Of a DNA stretch of 36,050 nt, positions 1 through 10,377 are shown piece after piece. Every line of letters begins with the position of its first letter. Position 1 is the stretch's first letter. The translations under genes were made by a program, and so were the position numbers. The DNA comes from Deltaproteobacteria bacterium (lineage in GTDB: Bacteria; UBA10199; GCA-002796325; JACPFF01). The notes under the pieces are model-generated. The model did not search any database. It saw only the letters and a list, made by a program, of their open reading frames with translations, and was not told the origin of the DNA. Location: positions 1-36,050 of the forward strand of contig JACPFG010000038.1 in the NCBI GenBank assembly GCA_016183125.1, read 5' to 3'.

Positions 1-6
1 GAATTT

Positions 7-708
7 TCACTGCCGCTCCCCGAAGATCCCGGTCCCCACGCGCACGATGGTTGCCCCTTCTTCTATAGCAACTTCGAAGTCGTTTGTCATGCCCATTGAG
101 AGCTCTGTCAGCGGTGAGGGATAAACTTTTGCCATGTTAATCTCGGCTAGCAGGCCGGCAAGCCGGCGAAAATGAGGGCGACTGGCCTCTGGATCTGCGC
201 AAAACGGAGGGATGCACATAAGACCGCGCAACTTTAGCAGCGGCAGCTCGGCTACCGCGCTAACCAATATGCGGACAGCTTCTGGTCTCACCCCTCTCTT
301 GGCGGCATCATTGCCTATGTTGACCTCGATGCAACAGTTTATCGGCCGGCCGGCCTTCGCCTGGACTGCCTCGGCTAGCCTCAGCGAGTCGACCGTTTCT
401 ATCCACGTCACGAGCGGAACGACCTCTTTTACCTTGTTGCGCTGCAGATGGCCGGTAAAGCGCCATTCAACGACAGGGCTGTGGGCCTGGGAAATAAGGT
501 CTAGGGAGTGACGCTTCGCGCTGAGTTCTTGGACGTAGTTTTCGCCGAAGATCGTCTGGCCGGCCGCTATCGCCTCCCCGATCTTTGCTGCAGGCTGGCC
601 CTTGCTCACCGCCAGAAGCGTAATTCCATGCGGATCTCTTCCGCAGCGCCCTGCCGCCCCCTTGATCGCCGCACGGACAGTTGCCAATCGCTCTGCTACG
701 GTTTCCAT
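7..708 (-). CDS. yggS: YggS/PROSC family pyridoxal-phosphate homeostasis protein
   Basis: 233 aa ORF with family motifs [58 protein letters not shown]. Confidence 0.95.
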   Translation of the reverse strand: METVAERLATVRAAIKGAAGRCGRDPHGITLLAVSKGQPAAKIGEAIAAGQTIFGENYVQELSAKRHSLDLISQAHSPVVEWRFTGHLQRNKVKEVVPLVTWIETVDSLRLAEAVQAKAGRPINCCIEVNIGNDAAKRGVRPEAVRILVSAVAELPLLKLRGLMCIPPFCADPEASRPHFRRLAGLLAEINMAKVYPSPLTELSMGMTNDFEVAIEEGATIVRVGTGIFGERQ

Positions 709-748
709 CGCCGAAGGAGTCTCCCAGGGTCATAACTCCTTGTCAATC

Positions 749-1300
749 ATGGGCATTTCTTCTATAGTCGCCCGCGTGCGTATCTCCCGAACGATCGCTC
801 TGTCGCTTCTGTTGCTATTTACCTCTTGCCTCTTCGGTCCGAATGCTGGTCCGCGCGTACTAGGTTATCGCCAGGGGAGGGTCTATTTGACGCGCGACGG
901 GTCGTACCAGGTCGGCCTACTCCCTGACGGATGGCGACGTATGCGTACCGGAGGAAAGGCGATCACGTTCCATCACGCGGCAACCGGCGCAACCATCATG
1001 ACGGGCGCCTTATGCGGAGCGGCATTTGAAGATCAGCCGTTGCCCAGATTGCTCGGCCAGCTATTCGGCGGGTTTCCGATCCAGCGCACGATCCGTACGG
1101 AACGGTTGGTCCTGGACGGTAGGGAGGCCCTGCGGGAACTGAGTCTGCGCACGCTGGACGGCGTGCCGATTCAGTTCGACGCCGTCGTGCTAAAGAAGCA
1201 TGGCTGTTCGTTCGATCTTATCTGCATGGCGCCGCCTGAACGATATGCGGAGGTGGCGCCGGCCTTCGATGCCTTTTTTAGGGTCTTTGCCTTCGAGTAG
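749..1300 (+). CDS. Putative lipoprotein of unknown function preceding the Mla-type genes
   Basis: In-frame ATG at 749 within ORF 602..1300; hydrophobic signal peptide with lipobox-like LLLLFTSC; ends 4 nt before mlaE. Confidence 0.7.
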   Translation: MGISSIVARVRISRTIALSLLLLFTSCLFGPNAGPRVLGYRQGRVYLTRDGSYQVGLLPDGWRRMRTGGKAITFHHAATGATIMTGALCGAAFEDQPLPRLLGQLFGGFPIQRTIRTERLVLDGREALRELSLRTLDGVPIQFDAVVLKKHGCSFDLICMAPPERYAEVAPAFDAFFRVFAFE

Positions 1301-1303
1301 CCT

Positions 1304-2116
1304 ATGCCGCCATCCGTTGCCGTGCAAAAACCGTTCCGCATGAGCCAGGCGCTGGCCCTCTTCGGCGCGCAGGCGATCCACTTCGTCTATCACACGGGAG
1401 GCATCGCGCGGCTGGTGACCAGGACTGCGCGGGTCATCTTCAGGTCGCGTTGGGACCACCGGGAGATCGTCCGCCAGTGTTTCGTCATCGGTAATCGGTC
1501 GCTCGCAATTGTGGCCTTAACGGGACTATTCACAGGGATGGTCCTTGCCCTCCAGTTCACCATAGGGCTAGGCCGATTCGGTCTCAAGCTCTATACCGCC
1601 CAAGTAGTAGGATTGGCTCTCACCCGCGAGTTGGCCCCGGTGCTTACCTCGCTGATGGTTGCGGCGAGGGTCGGCTCCGGGATCGCGGCGGAGTTGGGCT
1701 CGATGATGGTCACCGAGCAGGTGCTTGCCATCGAGGCGATGGGTGCCGATCCGATCCAGCGGTTGGTAGCGCCCCGTCTGATCGCCACGATGATTACTAC
1801 TCCGCTGCTCACCGTATTTGCCAACGCGATCGGGGTCTTCGGTGGGATGGTCATCACCGTAGGGGAGGCAGGGGTAACGCCGACATTTTATATGCAGCAG
1901 ATCTGGCGGACCGTCGTGACGGAGGATTTCGTCCACGGCCTGGCGAAGACCGTCTTCTTTGCCGGGTGCATCGCCTCGATTGCCTGCTACCAGGGGCTGA
2001 CTACCTATGGGGGGACCGAGGGGGTCGGCCGCTCCACGACGCGGGCGGTTGTATATGCGTCGATCGTGATCTTCATAGCGGACTTTTTCTTAACGAAGCT
2101 GTTTATTCTGTTGTGA
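1304..2116 (+). CDS. mlaE: MlaE-family ABC transporter permease
   Basis: 270 aa membrane protein with MlaE motifs FTGMVLALQ, ALTRELAPVLTSLMVAARVGSGIAAELGSMMVTEQ. Confidence 0.93.
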   Translation: MPPSVAVQKPFRMSQALALFGAQAIHFVYHTGGIARLVTRTARVIFRSRWDHREIVRQCFVIGNRSLAIVALTGLFTGMVLALQFTIGLGRFGLKLYTAQVVGLALTRELAPVLTSLMVAARVGSGIAAELGSMMVTEQVLAIEAMGADPIQRLVAPRLIATMITTPLLTVFANAIGVFGGMVITVGEAGVTPTFYMQQIWRTVVTEDFVHGLAKTVFFAGCIASIACYQGLTTYGGTEGVGRSTTRAVVYASIVIFIADFFLTKLFILL

Positions 2117-2132
2117 GGACCTAGAGGACCCA

Positions 2133-2873
2133 ATGGATGCCCTGATCGTGCTCGATAACGTGGCCAAACGATTCGATGGCCATGCCGTGCTCGACGGTCT
2201 ATCTCTGGAGATTAGGCCCGGCGAGACGATGACGATTATCGGGGGCTCCGGCACCGGCAAGAGCGTGACACTCAAGTTGATCCTAGGACTAATGCGGCCC
2301 GACCGGGGGCGAATATATTTTCGGGGCTCGGATGTCACGCGGATGACCGAGGGGAGTCTGGTAGCGATGCGCCGCGAGATGGGGATGCTCTTTCAGGGCG
2401 GGGCCCTCTTCGATTCTCTCACGGTGGGGGAGAACATCGCCTATCCGCTTCGCGAGCACTTTCGGGAGATGACGGATGGTGAGCGAGAGGGGCGGGTGGC
2501 CAGTTCACTTTCTCTAGTCGGCCTTCCGGAGACCGAGGCGATGATGCCGGCAGACCTTTCGGGCGGAATGAAGAAGAGGGTGGCGCTTGCTCGGGCGATC
2601 GCCACGAATCCTGCGGTGATCCTATACGACGAGCCGACCACTGGGCTAGATCCGGCAAACTGCCAGCGGATCAATCGCCTTATCCGGGAATGCCAACGCA
2701 AGCTCCGAGTCACCAGTGTGATAGTAACCCACGATCTGGAGAGCGCATTTCTCGTGACGGACCGAATAGCCTTGTTGTATAACCGGCGGATAGAATTTGT
2801 CGGCACGGTGGCAGAGGCGAAGGCCTCCGCTAATGCCGTAGTAGGCAACTTTATAGAAGGGAATTTGGAATAA
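2133..2873 (+). CDS. mlaF: MlaF-family ABC transporter ATP-binding protein
   Basis: Walker A GGSGTGKS, signature LSGGMKKRVALARA, Walker B VILYDEPTTGLDP, H-loop THD. Confidence 0.95.
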   Translation: MDALIVLDNVAKRFDGHAVLDGLSLEIRPGETMTIIGGSGTGKSVTLKLILGLMRPDRGRIYFRGSDVTRMTEGSLVAMRREMGMLFQGGALFDSLTVGENIAYPLREHFREMTDGEREGRVASSLSLVGLPETEAMMPADLSGGMKKRVALARAIATNPAVILYDEPTTGLDPANCQRINRLIRECQRKLRVTSVIVTHDLESAFLVTDRIALLYNRRIEFVGTVAEAKASANAVVGNFIEGNLE

Positions 2874-2877
2874 TGCG

Positions 2878-3705
2878 ATGAGAGAGGAACGCGCGATCCA
2901 GATCAGGGTTGGGTTGTTCGTGCTGGCCGGATTGATCCTGTCGGCTATTATCATCTTCATGCTCGGAAGCGAGCGGGCCTGGTTTCAGCGCAAGTATGAG
3001 TTGCGCTGCCGGTTCGAGGATACCGCCGGGTTGCTGGTGGGGGCCTCCGTCCACCTGGCAGGGGTCAAGGTGGGCGCCGTAGAGGCGATCCACCTCCCTA
3101 CGGATCCGACCGATCGGCAGATCGATGTTGTATTGAAGATCGGCCGGGCCAATCAGGAGCAGATCCGCGCCGATTCGGAGGCAGCCATTTATACCCAGGG
3201 GCTGCTTGGCGATAAATATATCCATATCACGCTGGGGAGCCCGTCCGAAGCGGCGCTCGCCCCCGGGGCGTACCTCCGCACCGGACGGATAGTGGGCCTT
3301 GCGGCAGTAGCGGAGCGGGGAGGGGCGGTTCTGGCGGAGATCGAGAAGGCGGCAACGGAGGTTCGCGAATTTCTCGAAGACCGGTCCAGGGAGAGCCTAA
3401 TCCATGTCCTCTTCTATGACCCTCGGGGCAAGGAGATCTTCAGCGACCTAGTGGCGGGGATGCGCTCCTTCAGTGGGGCGAACCTGGGGAAAATCGGCGC
3501 CGACCTGCAAAAGGCAGCCGACGATATCCACGTGATTACGCAGCAGATTCGGCGCGGGGAGGGGACGTTGGGGGGGCTTCTGACCGATCCGGCCATCTAT
3601 AACGATCTGCGCACCCTTTTCGGCCGCGCGAATCGCAATTTGCTTCTCCGGTCGATCGTTCGCGCGACGCTGCGCGCCAACGAACGGCAGGCAGTTGAAC
3701 GATAA
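2878..3705 (+). CDS. mlaD: MlaD/MCE-family substrate-binding protein
   Basis: N-terminal TM helix followed by MCE domain (FEDTAGLLVGASVHLAGVKVGAVEAIHL), C-terminal RRGEGTLGGLLTDPAIYNDL. Confidence 0.9.
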   Translation: MREERAIQIRVGLFVLAGLILSAIIIFMLGSERAWFQRKYELRCRFEDTAGLLVGASVHLAGVKVGAVEAIHLPTDPTDRQIDVVLKIGRANQEQIRADSEAAIYTQGLLGDKYIHITLGSPSEAALAPGAYLRTGRIVGLAAVAERGGAVLAEIEKAATEVREFLEDRSRESLIHVLFYDPRGKEIFSDLVAGMRSFSGANLGKIGADLQKAADDIHVITQQIRRGEGTLGGLLTDPAIYNDLRTLFGRANRNLLLRSIVRATLRANERQAVER

Positions 3706-3730
3706 TCGTTCCTTAAGACCCTTTCCCCCC

Positions 3731-3759
3731 TTGCCAGCTGTGAACGCACGGTGTAAAAT
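3731..3759 (+). promoter_or_regulatory. Putative sigma70-type promoter upstream of prkA
   Basis: TTGCCA - 17 nt - TAAAAT, followed by AGGAGG about 7 nt before ATG 3792. Confidence 0.5.
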
Positions 3760-3791
3760 GTTAATGAACTCGCCTACCAAGGAGGCTGCGC

Positions 3792-4972
<1,181 letters not shown>

Positions 4973-4973
<1 letters not shown>

Positions 4974-5779
4974 TGCAGAAACTCAAACTGTACGACGGCA
5001 AATCGCTTCCCGGATTCACCGAGGACAACGTGAAAGAACTGCGCAAGGAGGCGGTGCGCGAGGGGATGGAGGGGATTAGTCCGCGCTACATTCAGGACAA
5101 GATCTCCAATGCCCTTGTAGGCGACCTTGGCGGGGCGTGCGTCAATCCGTTCATGGTGCTCAACGAGCTGGAGAGCGGCTTGAAACACCACGCGCTACTA
5201 AAGACGGAAGAGCAGCGCAAGCGGTTTTTGGAGCAATTGACCACGGTGAAGGAGGATTACGAGGACCTGGTGAAAAACGAGGTGCAGCGTGCCATATCGG
5301 CCGACGAAGAGGCGATCTCAAGGCTCTGCGCCAATTACATCGACAATGTGAAGGCGTGTACGCAGAAGGAGCGGGTTCGTAACAAGTATACCGGGCAGGA
5401 CGAGGAGCCGGATGAGCGCCTGATGCGGTCGATTGAGGAAAAGATCAATATCCCCGAGAGCCGCAAGGAGGATTTCCGGCGTGAGGTCATGAATTACATC
5501 GGCGCCCTTTCCCTGGAGGGGAAGCAGTTCAACTATAAGACGAACGAGCGCCTACGCAAGGCCTTGGAACTGAAGCTATTCGAAGATCAGAAGGATACTA
5601 TAAAGCTCACCAGTCTCGTGACGAGCGTCGTAGACCGCGAAACCCAGGAGAAGATCGACGTGGTGAAGTCGCGCCTCATCAAGAATTACGGTTACTGCGA
5701 CGTATGCGCCACGGACGTGCTCAACTACGTTGCATCGATCTTCGCCAGGGGTGATATTCGCGAGCGCGCGTCGGCGTGA
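4973..5779 (+). CDS. prkA: PrkA C-terminal part (split gene)
   Basis: Begins [50 protein letters not shown], matching the PrkA C-terminal region; TAATG overlap with the upstream ORF, different reading frame. Confidence 0.88.
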
Positions 5780-5782
5780 CGT

Positions 5783-5941
5783 ATGATCCTGAAGATCGAA
5801 CAAGATGTCGCCAGGTTCCGGCAGATTGTCCGCGGCCGGGTAAAGCAGGACCTCACTGCGGCGGGGAGTGGGTCAAGGCGAGGGGGAGGTCGGCACACCT
5901 ATCGGCAAGGGGGAGGGGGAGGGATCCAGCAAGGCCGGTAA
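5783..5941 (+). pseudogene. N-terminal fragment of DUF444 (YeaH/YhbH) protein, runs out of frame
   Basis: ATG 5783 encodes [24 protein letters not shown], the typical DUF444 N-terminus, then enters a different frame and stops at TAA 5939-5941. Confidence 0.7.
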
Positions 5942-6782
5942 TATGCCGGGCGAGCACATCCTCGAGGTGGAAATCCCCTTCGAGGATCTGGCGGAGATCG
6001 TAGGAGAGGCGCTTGAGTTGCCACGCATTCAGCCGAAGGGCCAGGACGAGATTCAGAGCCAGAAGACGCGCTATACCAGCATTGCGCTTGCCGGGCCCGA
6101 ATCGCTGCGGCATTTCAAGCGGACCTATCGGCAGGCGCTTAGGCGCCAGCTGATGTCTGGGCAATACGATCCGGAGCGGCCGGTGATAGTTCCGGTGCGC
6201 GAGGACCGCCGTTACCGTATGTGGAGGGTGAAGCCTCAGCCTGAGAGCAAGGCGGTGATACTCTTCATGCTGGACGTCTCAGGCTCCATGGGTACCGAGC
6301 AGAAGGAGATAGTCCGCATGGAGACCTTTTGGATCGACACCTGGTTGCGCGCCCAGTATCGGCACCTGGAGATCTGCTATCTTGTGCACGACGCGGTGGC
6401 CCGCGAGGTGGATCGCGAGACCTTCTTTCATACGCGGGAGAGCGGCGGCACGATCATCTCCTCTGCCTACAAGCTCTGCCTCAAGATGATAGAGGAGCGC
6501 TACGATCCGGGCAGCTGGAATATATATCCGTTCCATTTTTCCGACGGAGACAACTGGTCCGGCAACGACACGGAGGAATGCCTGAAACTGCTGGAGGTGT
6601 CGTTGCTGCCGATCTCGAATGTCTTCTGTTATGGGCAGGTGGAGAGCGAGTACGGAAGCGGACAATTCTATCGTGATCTGAACGAGCGATTGGCGGGTCA
6701 CGAGAAGCTGATCACCTCTAAGGTCGAGAACAAGGAGGCGATCATCCGATCGATCAAGGACTTCTTGGGGAAAGGGAAGTGA
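5868..6782 (+). CDS. DUF444 (YeaH/YhbH) family protein, main portion; N-terminus disrupted
   Basis: [93 protein letters not shown]. Frame differs from the upstream N-terminal fragment. Confidence 0.85.
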   Translation: MGQGEGEVGTPIGKGEGEGSSKAGNMPGEHILEVEIPFEDLAEIVGEALELPRIQPKGQDEIQSQKTRYTSIALAGPESLRHFKRTYRQALRRQLMSGQYDPERPVIVPVREDRRYRMWRVKPQPESKAVILFMLDVSGSMGTEQKEIVRMETFWIDTWLRAQYRHLEICYLVHDAVAREVDRETFFHTRESGGTIISSAYKLCLKMIEERYDPGSWNIYPFHFSDGDNWSGNDTEECLKLLEVSLLPISNVFCYGQVESEYGSGQFYRDLNERLAGHEKLITSKVENKEAIIRSIKDFLGKGK

Positions 6783-6786
6783 GCCG

Positions 6787-8277
6787 ATGCGTCGAAATCC
6801 GGTGACATTGCCGATCGAGTTGCGTCGGATCCAACAGACGATCGAGGAGTACGCCCGGGGCTACGAGCTCGATTTTTTCGACGTGCTCTTTGAGGTGATC
6901 GATTGGCGACAGATGAACGAGATCGCTGCGCTCGGCGGCTTTCCGAATCGCTACCCCCATTGGCGGTTCGGGATGGAGTACGAGCGGCTTTCGAAGTCTT
7001 ATGCCTATGGACTATCCAAGATCTACGAGATGGTCATAAACAACGACCCTTGCTACGCCTATCTCCTCCACAGCAACCATCTTATAGATCAGAAGCTCGT
7101 CATGGCGCATGTCTATGCGCACTGCGATTTCTTCAAAAACAACGCGTTCTTCGCGCGGACGAACCGGAAGATGATGGACGAGATGGCAAATCATCGCACC
7201 CGCGTGCTGCGCTATATCGACCGGTGCGGCATCGATCGGGTGGAGGCGGTGATAGATGCCGCACTCTCGATCGATAATCTGATAGATTACCACGGGCCGA
7301 TGCGCCAGCGCGCCCCTACGCGAGCGACCGAACGCGAGGACGAAGAGGAGTCGCGTCTGGTCGTGCGAAAGATCCCGGGCAAGCCGTACATGGAGCGGTT
7401 CATCAATCCACCGGAGTTCATCGAGGCAGAACGGCGAAAACTGGAAGACGAGATCAAGCGGGCCAAACAGTTTCCGGAGAGACCGGAGCGGGATGTAATG
7501 GGGTTCCTCCTGGAGTATGCCCCGCTGGAGGGTTGGGAGAGGGACCTTATCTCCATCGTGCGGGAAGAGGCATACTATTTCTCCCCACAGGGGCAGACTA
7601 AGGTGCTCAACGAGGGCTGGGCCTCGTACTGGCACAGCAAGATGATGACGCAGAAGATCCTCACCGATGCCGATGTGATCGATTACGCCGATCACCATTC
7701 GGGCACTGTGGCCATGCATCCGGGGCAGATCAACCCTTACAAGATCGGCCTGGAGCTCTTTCGCGACATCGAGGACCGATGGAACAGGGGGAGATTCGGC
7801 AAGGAGTACGACGAGTGCGAAGACATGGTGAAGAGGGCGAAGTGGGATACCGATGCCGGGATCGGACGTCAAAAGATATTCGAGGTACGCAAACTCTATA
7901 ACGACGTCATGTTCATCGACGAATACCTGACGCCTGAATTTTGCCGCGCCCACAAACTCTTTGTTTATGCCTATAACGCGGCCGCCGACCAGTACGAGAT
8001 ACAGGACCGGGCCTTCGACAAGATTAAGCGCCAGATGCTCTTCGAGTTGACCAACTTCGGCTATCCGATCATAGTGGTCTCGGATGCCAACTACGGCAAC
8101 CGAGGGGAACTCCTCCTTAAGCACGAGCATGAAGGGGTCGACCTGCGGGAGGATTACGCCAGGGAGACATTGAAGGGACTGGTCAAGCTCTGGCGGCGGC
8201 CGGTCGGGATCGAGACGCTGGTGGATGGCGCTCCCAAGGTCCTCCTCTACGACGGCGAACAGTATCAGACAAAATAA
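6787..8277 (+). CDS. spoVR: SpoVR family protein
   Basis: 496 aa, full-length; LDFFDVLFEVIDWRQMNEIAALGGFPNRYPHWRFGMEYERLSKSY, LNEGWASYWHSKMM, HPGQINPYKIGLELFRDIEDRWNRGRFG. Confidence 0.95.
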   Translation: MRRNPVTLPIELRRIQQTIEEYARGYELDFFDVLFEVIDWRQMNEIAALGGFPNRYPHWRFGMEYERLSKSYAYGLSKIYEMVINNDPCYAYLLHSNHLIDQKLVMAHVYAHCDFFKNNAFFARTNRKMMDEMANHRTRVLRYIDRCGIDRVEAVIDAALSIDNLIDYHGPMRQRAPTRATEREDEEESRLVVRKIPGKPYMERFINPPEFIEAERRKLEDEIKRAKQFPERPERDVMGFLLEYAPLEGWERDLISIVREEAYYFSPQGQTKVLNEGWASYWHSKMMTQKILTDADVIDYADHHSGTVAMHPGQINPYKIGLELFRDIEDRWNRGRFGKEYDECEDMVKRAKWDTDAGIGRQKIFEVRKLYNDVMFIDEYLTPEFCRAHKLFVYAYNAAADQYEIQDRAFDKIKRQMLFELTNFGYPIIVVSDANYGNRGELLLKHEHEGVDLREDYARETLKGLVKLWRRPVGIETLVDGAPKVLLYDGEQYQTK

Positions 8278-8407
8278 TAAAGAGGCCGATCAAGGCAACC
8301 CATCCAAGAGAGGCAAGCCCAAGGCGCCACTGGCCGATGGCGAATGTGATGACTATGTTGAAGGCGGCGATGGCGGTATAGAAGAGGGCGCCTAGAAGTT
8401 CCAAACG

Positions 8408-8544
8408 GCCGCGGTGGGACGAAGGTTCGGGCCGGGTCGGCTTCGGCTTACGGGCCTCCGCCGCCCTTAGCCTCGCGCCCGGCGGCATCATCACCATAGA
8501 TGCCGCGCGCTCCGGATATCCCTCACCTTCCGCCCCACCGCGGC
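8408..8544. repeat. Palindromic dispersed element, copy A
   Basis: Perfect 11-bp terminal arms GCCGCGGTGGG / CCCACCGCGGC, inner stem GCGGCATC / GATGCCGC; shares TCGGCTTACGGGCCTC, TTCGGGCCG and ATATCCCTCA blocks with copy B at ~35831-35975. Confidence 0.75.
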
Positions 8545-8852
8545 ATAGTCGCTCCCGGATTTTCCATATTATCTGATTTGCTTTAATGACTAAGAGGGGG
8601 ACGAGGAACCAGCCAGCGAAGTTGGAGAGGGGAACGCCGAAGTAGGGGCCGCCGTGCGGATAGTAATAGATCCGGCCGAGGAACCACCGGTCGCCGCGGA
8701 CGGTGAGCGGATCTATAATAATATCGAGGATCATGGTGAGGAGGGCCCCCGCCAATGCCGACTGCCATCCCCCGCTTCCGGGGCGGTGCCGTAGCGGGGC
8801 CTGGGGTGGGGGAGCCCGCCAGAGGCGGGGGGGCGCGAGGTGGAGCCGGTCG

Positions 8853-8873
8853 CCAGTGGCGACCGGAAGCACC
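8853..8873. repeat. Perfect inverted repeat / hairpin
   Basis: CCGGTCGCC-AGT-GGCGACCGG (9-bp arms, 3-nt loop) in the spacer between the DUF422 remnant and hemN; coordinates approximate by a few nt. Confidence 0.7.
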
Positions 8874-8979
8874 GAACGCTGATGAACGATCTGTCCAAGC
8901 TTGCTGGGCGGAGCCCCCTCCCGAGGTCGAGACCCGCGGAGGGAGCCGCCCGGCAGCGAGGTTTTGCTATATATTACCA

Positions 8980-10377
8980 TTAGATGGTCCGGGAGTAGAG
9001 CGGACGGCCGTTGGACGTCGCGGAGAGATACCGATCGAATACCATGGCGATGTTCCGCGCGAAGAGGCGCCCGAGCACGGTCACCTTGATTGTGGCCTCC
9101 GTGCAGGTCACCAGGCCGTCGTCTGAGAGCGGGCGCAAGGCCTCAAGTTCCGTCCTAAAATATTCGGCAAAATCGATGCCGAAGGCGGCATTGCAATCGG
9201 CCACAGCCAGATAATTATTGCAGAGAAGCTCCCTTATCACCACACGGCGGAGCAGATCGTCCTGCGTCAGCTTGCAGCCACGCTCAATCGGCATCTCCCC
9301 CGCCGCCAGCGCCCGACGGTAAGCCGCCAGCGTCTTGACATTCTGAGCGTAGCGACCCGCCACATCGCCGATCCCGGTGATCCCGAAGGCGATAAGATCG
9401 GTCCCTGCCTTAGTCGTATAGCCCTGAAAGTTTCGCCATAGCGTGCGCACGGCGCGCGCGCGGGCGAGCTCGTCGGTCGGCCGGGCAAAGTGATCCATCC
9501 CGATATATGCATAGCCGGCAGTTCCGAAGGCATCGATCCCATGCAGCAAAAGTGCGAGCTTAGTAGCTGGCGCAGGCAAGGTGGACGGATCGATCCTTCG
9601 TTGTTGGGCCTTAAGCCACGGGACAAAGGCAAAGTTATATAGCGCGATCCGATCCGGCTTTAGCCCTATAACCGCGTCCAGAGTAGCGGCGAAACGCTCA
9701 AGTGTCTGGTGCGGCAGGCCGTAGATCAGATCGACATTAATGCTGGCGAAACGGGCCGCGCGACACGCGTCGATCAGCATCGAGGTCATCTCGACCGGCT
9801 GGATGCGATTTATCGCCTCCTGCACGGCGGGGTGAAAATCCTGGATCCCCATGCTGATCCGGTTGAAACCGAGTTCTCTTAGTACGGCCACCTGCTCATT
9901 TGTAGTGACGCGAGGGTCGACCTCAACACCTATCTCGGCATCATTTGCCAGGGCGAAATGCCTGCGAAGGATCGCCATCAGTCGGCTAAGCTGCGCCGGC
10001 GAAAGATATGTCGGCGTCCCGCCTCCCCAGTGGAGTTGGACCACCGGCCGACCGCGATCCACGCCCCCTGCAACGATGGCAATCTCCCGTTCTAGGTCGC
10101 TTAGGTACTCGTCGGCCAAGGCCTTTTTCTTGGTAATGATCACATTGCAGCCGCAAAACGTGCAGTGGGCCTCGCAGAACGGCAGGTGGACGTAGAGCGA
10201 TAAAGGCCGCGCGGTAGTGTTGCTCTCCTTAAGCGCCTGCGCATAGTCCGCGGCATCAAACGGCGCTTGCCAGGCCGGCGCCGTGGGATAACTGGTATAG
10301 CGCGGTCCAGGCCGGTCGTATTTGGCGATCAGCGCCGCCGGCAATTCTATGCGCTGGTTGTCGATGCGGCATTCCAT
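8980..10377 (-). CDS. hemN: Oxygen-independent coproporphyrinogen III oxidase/dehydrogenase (radical SAM)
   Basis: GPRYTSYPTAP, CEAHCTFCGC radical-SAM motif, HWGGGTPTYL, GMDHFARP, NFQGYTT. Confidence 0.95.
   Translation of the reverse strand: MECRIDNQRIELPAALIAKYDRPGPRYTSYPTAPAWQAPFDAADYAQALKESNTTARPLSLYVHLPFCEAHCTFCGCNVIITKKKALADEYLSDLEREIAIVAGGVDRGRPVVQLHWGGGTPTYLSPAQLSRLMAILRRHFALANDAEIGVEVDPRVTTNEQVAVLRELGFNRISMGIQDFHPAVQEAINRIQPVEMTSMLIDACRAARFASINVDLIYGLPHQTLERFAATLDAVIGLKPDRIALYNFAFVPWLKAQQRRIDPSTLPAPATKLALLLHGIDAFGTAGYAYIGMDHFARPTDELARARAVRTLWRNFQGYTTKAGTDLIAFGITGIGDVAGRYAQNVKTLAAYRRALAAGEMPIERGCKLTQDDLLRRVVIRELLCNNYLAVADCNAAFGIDFAEYFRTELEALRPLSDDGLVTCTEATIKVTVLGRLFARNIAMVFDRYLSATSNGRPLYSRTI

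Larger units (their letters stand above)
8183..8980 (-). pseudogene. Remnant of a carotenoid-biosynthesis (DUF422/CruF-like) membrane protein interrupted by a palindromic repeat
   Basis: Recognisable segments ALLTMILDIIIDPLTVRGDRWFLGRIYYYPHGGPYFGVPLSNFAGWFLV (from about 8758 down) and LGALFYTAIAAFNIVITFAIG (down to about 8275); N-terminal half absent, low-complexity start region, C-terminus runs into spoVR. Confidence 0.6.

Noticed and set aside
7012-8130. 372-aa minus-strand ORF antisense to spoVR
   Set aside because: Shadow ORF in a GC-rich gene; the plus strand encodes a full-length, well-recognised SpoVR.
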